From Diplonema papillatum (Eukaryota > Euglenozoa > Diplonemea > Diplonemida > Diplonemidae): 64,000 nucleotides of DNA. A program made the position numbers and the translations under genes. The notes beneath the pieces were generated by a model, which saw only the letters and a program-made list of their open reading frames with translations, searched no databases and had not been told where the DNA came from. The stretch is taken from assembly GCA_030068145.1 (NCBI GenBank), contig JAPJBO010000073.1:345501-409500 (forward strand). The letters run 5' to 3'. Shown piece by piece: positions 62,500-64,000 of the stretch (position 1 is the stretch's first letter; each line of letters opens with the position of its first letter).

Positions 62500-64000
62500 A
62501 CCTGCCGCGTGTTGTTGTACTACTATAGAACAGCGTTGGCTTGCGAGGGACGGAGTCGATTCCAGTAGTAGCAGGCGCAGGGGGCAGGTCTTGCTTCGAT
62601 TGTCTCTTCATGGAGACCCGCCCCCAGGCAATCCCGACTGTCCAATCACGGTCGCAAAAGGTTTGTGCCCTATAGTGATGAGGTGGTTGACCAGGCCCCA
62701 CAAGGCCTTATACAACACGGCTACAACACGAGGATGCAGCCCTGCTTAGGTCCATCACAGGTGCAATGTGTCATGTCGCCACTCGACCTGAAACATTGAA
62801 ATTTGTTTGTGCGATTTGACTGTACGCGTTCAGGTCAAACCGCTGTCAACGTTCCTTTTTAGCTGTAACGAGTATGCTTTCTAAGGAGGTAGTTACTGGT
62901 TAGCACACTAACCAAACTGCGTGCATCTCTTCCGCTTGGAAGAAATGGGCGCGAGGCTGGTTTGTAACGCTGGTGTGTAACGCACCGTCTGGCACGCGCT
63001 GTGTGCGTTGTCGGCAGAAGGTGGCTGAGCATACCTCTTTGAACGTCGGCAGTCTTCGAAGGGGCTGTGTGCTACATGATCGGACCGAGAGCCACTGCGA
63101 CGCCTTGCCTGGAGACGGGGGAAACCGACAGCGAAGACACGGGAACATCGAAGGTTGCTGGCTAAATAGGCGTGTTTAAAACAGGTGGCCCCGCGCCTCC
63201 GGCTCTCTGGGAGGGAGCAATGCCGGTTTGGAGCTCAGTAGGGTGGGGTGAAGATGTTAGCGAGCGCAGAATCTCGCGGATGTGTTTGACCTTGGAAGGG
63301 GTAGGGGGAACGTTGGTATTTTGGTGCTGGTTTTGGGAAAAGGCAAGAAATCTTTTTGTGGGGGCCTCCATTGGTCTGGTAGTCAGTGCTACCTCCATTC
63401 TGTTACTATCGTTCTCTTCTCTACTCACTTCGAAAGGCCATTCCCTTTAGAAAGGTTGGCCCACATCATGGCTTCTAAAGGCCAGTCCCTTCAGAAAAGT
63501 TGGCCCACGTCAAGGTTCGGCGAAGACGTAGCAAAGGCAAAGGACACTTTGTAGCAAGGGAGAAAAAAAAAAGAACAACAACGAAGACAACGGACGAAGG
63601 CAGCAGCAAAAAAAGAAACCAAAAAAAGAGAACACGTAGAAAAAGCGGCGAAAAAAATCGGGTGGCATGGGGAAGGGTGGGGTTTTTTGAACAGTTGAAA
63701 AAGAAAATGAAGAAGAACAAAAAGAAAACGAGGTGGCGGACACGGTTAAAAAAGGAAGAATGAAGCGCCATACGAGACGGGAACACACAGGGGAAGGCAA
63801 ACCCACAAGACAGAGAGAAGGCGGGCGGGGGATGACGCCGCGAAGAAATGTGAAAAGCGGGGTTTTGCCTGGAGGCGTTTCGTGTTATTCTGCAGATGCT
63901 TTGAGCTATCTTTGTGTCTATGCTTTCAGTCGTCTTCTTAACCATGGTTAAGTGCGCAAATGGTGTCAACCGAAGCTGGTGAAAAAAAGGCGCGATGAAG
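62500..64000. other. gene-free right edge
   Basis: Contains the inverted partner of the 28937 repeat (62795-62885), a copy of R4 (63322-63430) and a small duplication (CTTCTAAAGGCCAGTCCCTT, 63432-63505). 63540-63770 is A/G-rich and yields Lys-rich nonsense frames. No gene seen. Confidence 0.5.
63322..63430 (+). repeat. repeat R4, copy 4
   Basis: TGGTGCTGGTTTTGGG to TCGTTCTCTTCTCTACTCACT. Truncated relative to 655-880. Confidence 0.55.

Overview
The window is nuclear DNA of a eukaryotic microbe. There are no bacterial operons, host genes are split by cis-spliced introns (donors such as GTATG, GTGTG and GTACG), and repeats dominate. Three things point to Euglenozoa, most plausibly a diplonemid. 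All six host genes I can defend lie on the minus strand, as in unidirectional euglenozoan gene arrays. Two of them look euglenozoan in kind: an LRR-calpain-like protein and a protein with a BILBO1-type N-terminal domain. The intact retroelement has the GAG-YR-RT/RNase H order and split direct repeats known from kinetoplastid VIPER/TATE elements. The taxon is an inference.

Layout. 1-18 kb has no host gene I can support. It holds dispersed repeats, small inverted-repeat elements, a decayed DDE transposase (3.9-6.1 kb) and an RNase H relic (15.9 kb). Then come a secreted fascin-like protein (18.2-19.3 kb), an RRP7-like ribosome-biogenesis protein (22.9-23.4 kb), and two tandem copies of a hAT-like non-autonomous element swollen by a 43-bp minisatellite (26.0-28.7 kb). 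A fragment of the LSU rRNA 3' end lies at 29.1 kb. A multi-exon calpain-like gene runs from 33.9 to below 30.0 kb. A BILBO1-like gene runs from 42.6 to below 39.8 kb and its exon 2 is overlaid by an exon-carrying tandem array. A complex I NDUFA9-like gene (50.6 to below 46.8 kb) is rebuilt from three phase-compatible exons. At 51-57.8 kb lies a nested structure: a small TA-flanked inverted-repeat element whose internal 22-bp unit has expanded into a satellite, into which a complete 4.4-kb tyrosine-recombinase retrotransposon has inserted without a target-site duplication. Last is a PPR-like gene (60.7-62.5 kb) whose 3' end has been copied twice downstream.

The host genes do not form one pathway: respiration, cytoskeleton, ribosome biogenesis and probably organelle RNA metabolism. 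They share a strand and a habit of carrying the same repeat families in and beside their introns. The most interesting material is the 51-57.8 kb nest, which records satellite birth and retroelement integration, and the BILBO1-like exon array.

Splice sites were assigned by eye from family similarity and phase. First and last exons of the calpain, NDUFA9 and BILBO1-like genes are unresolved. No database search was possible.
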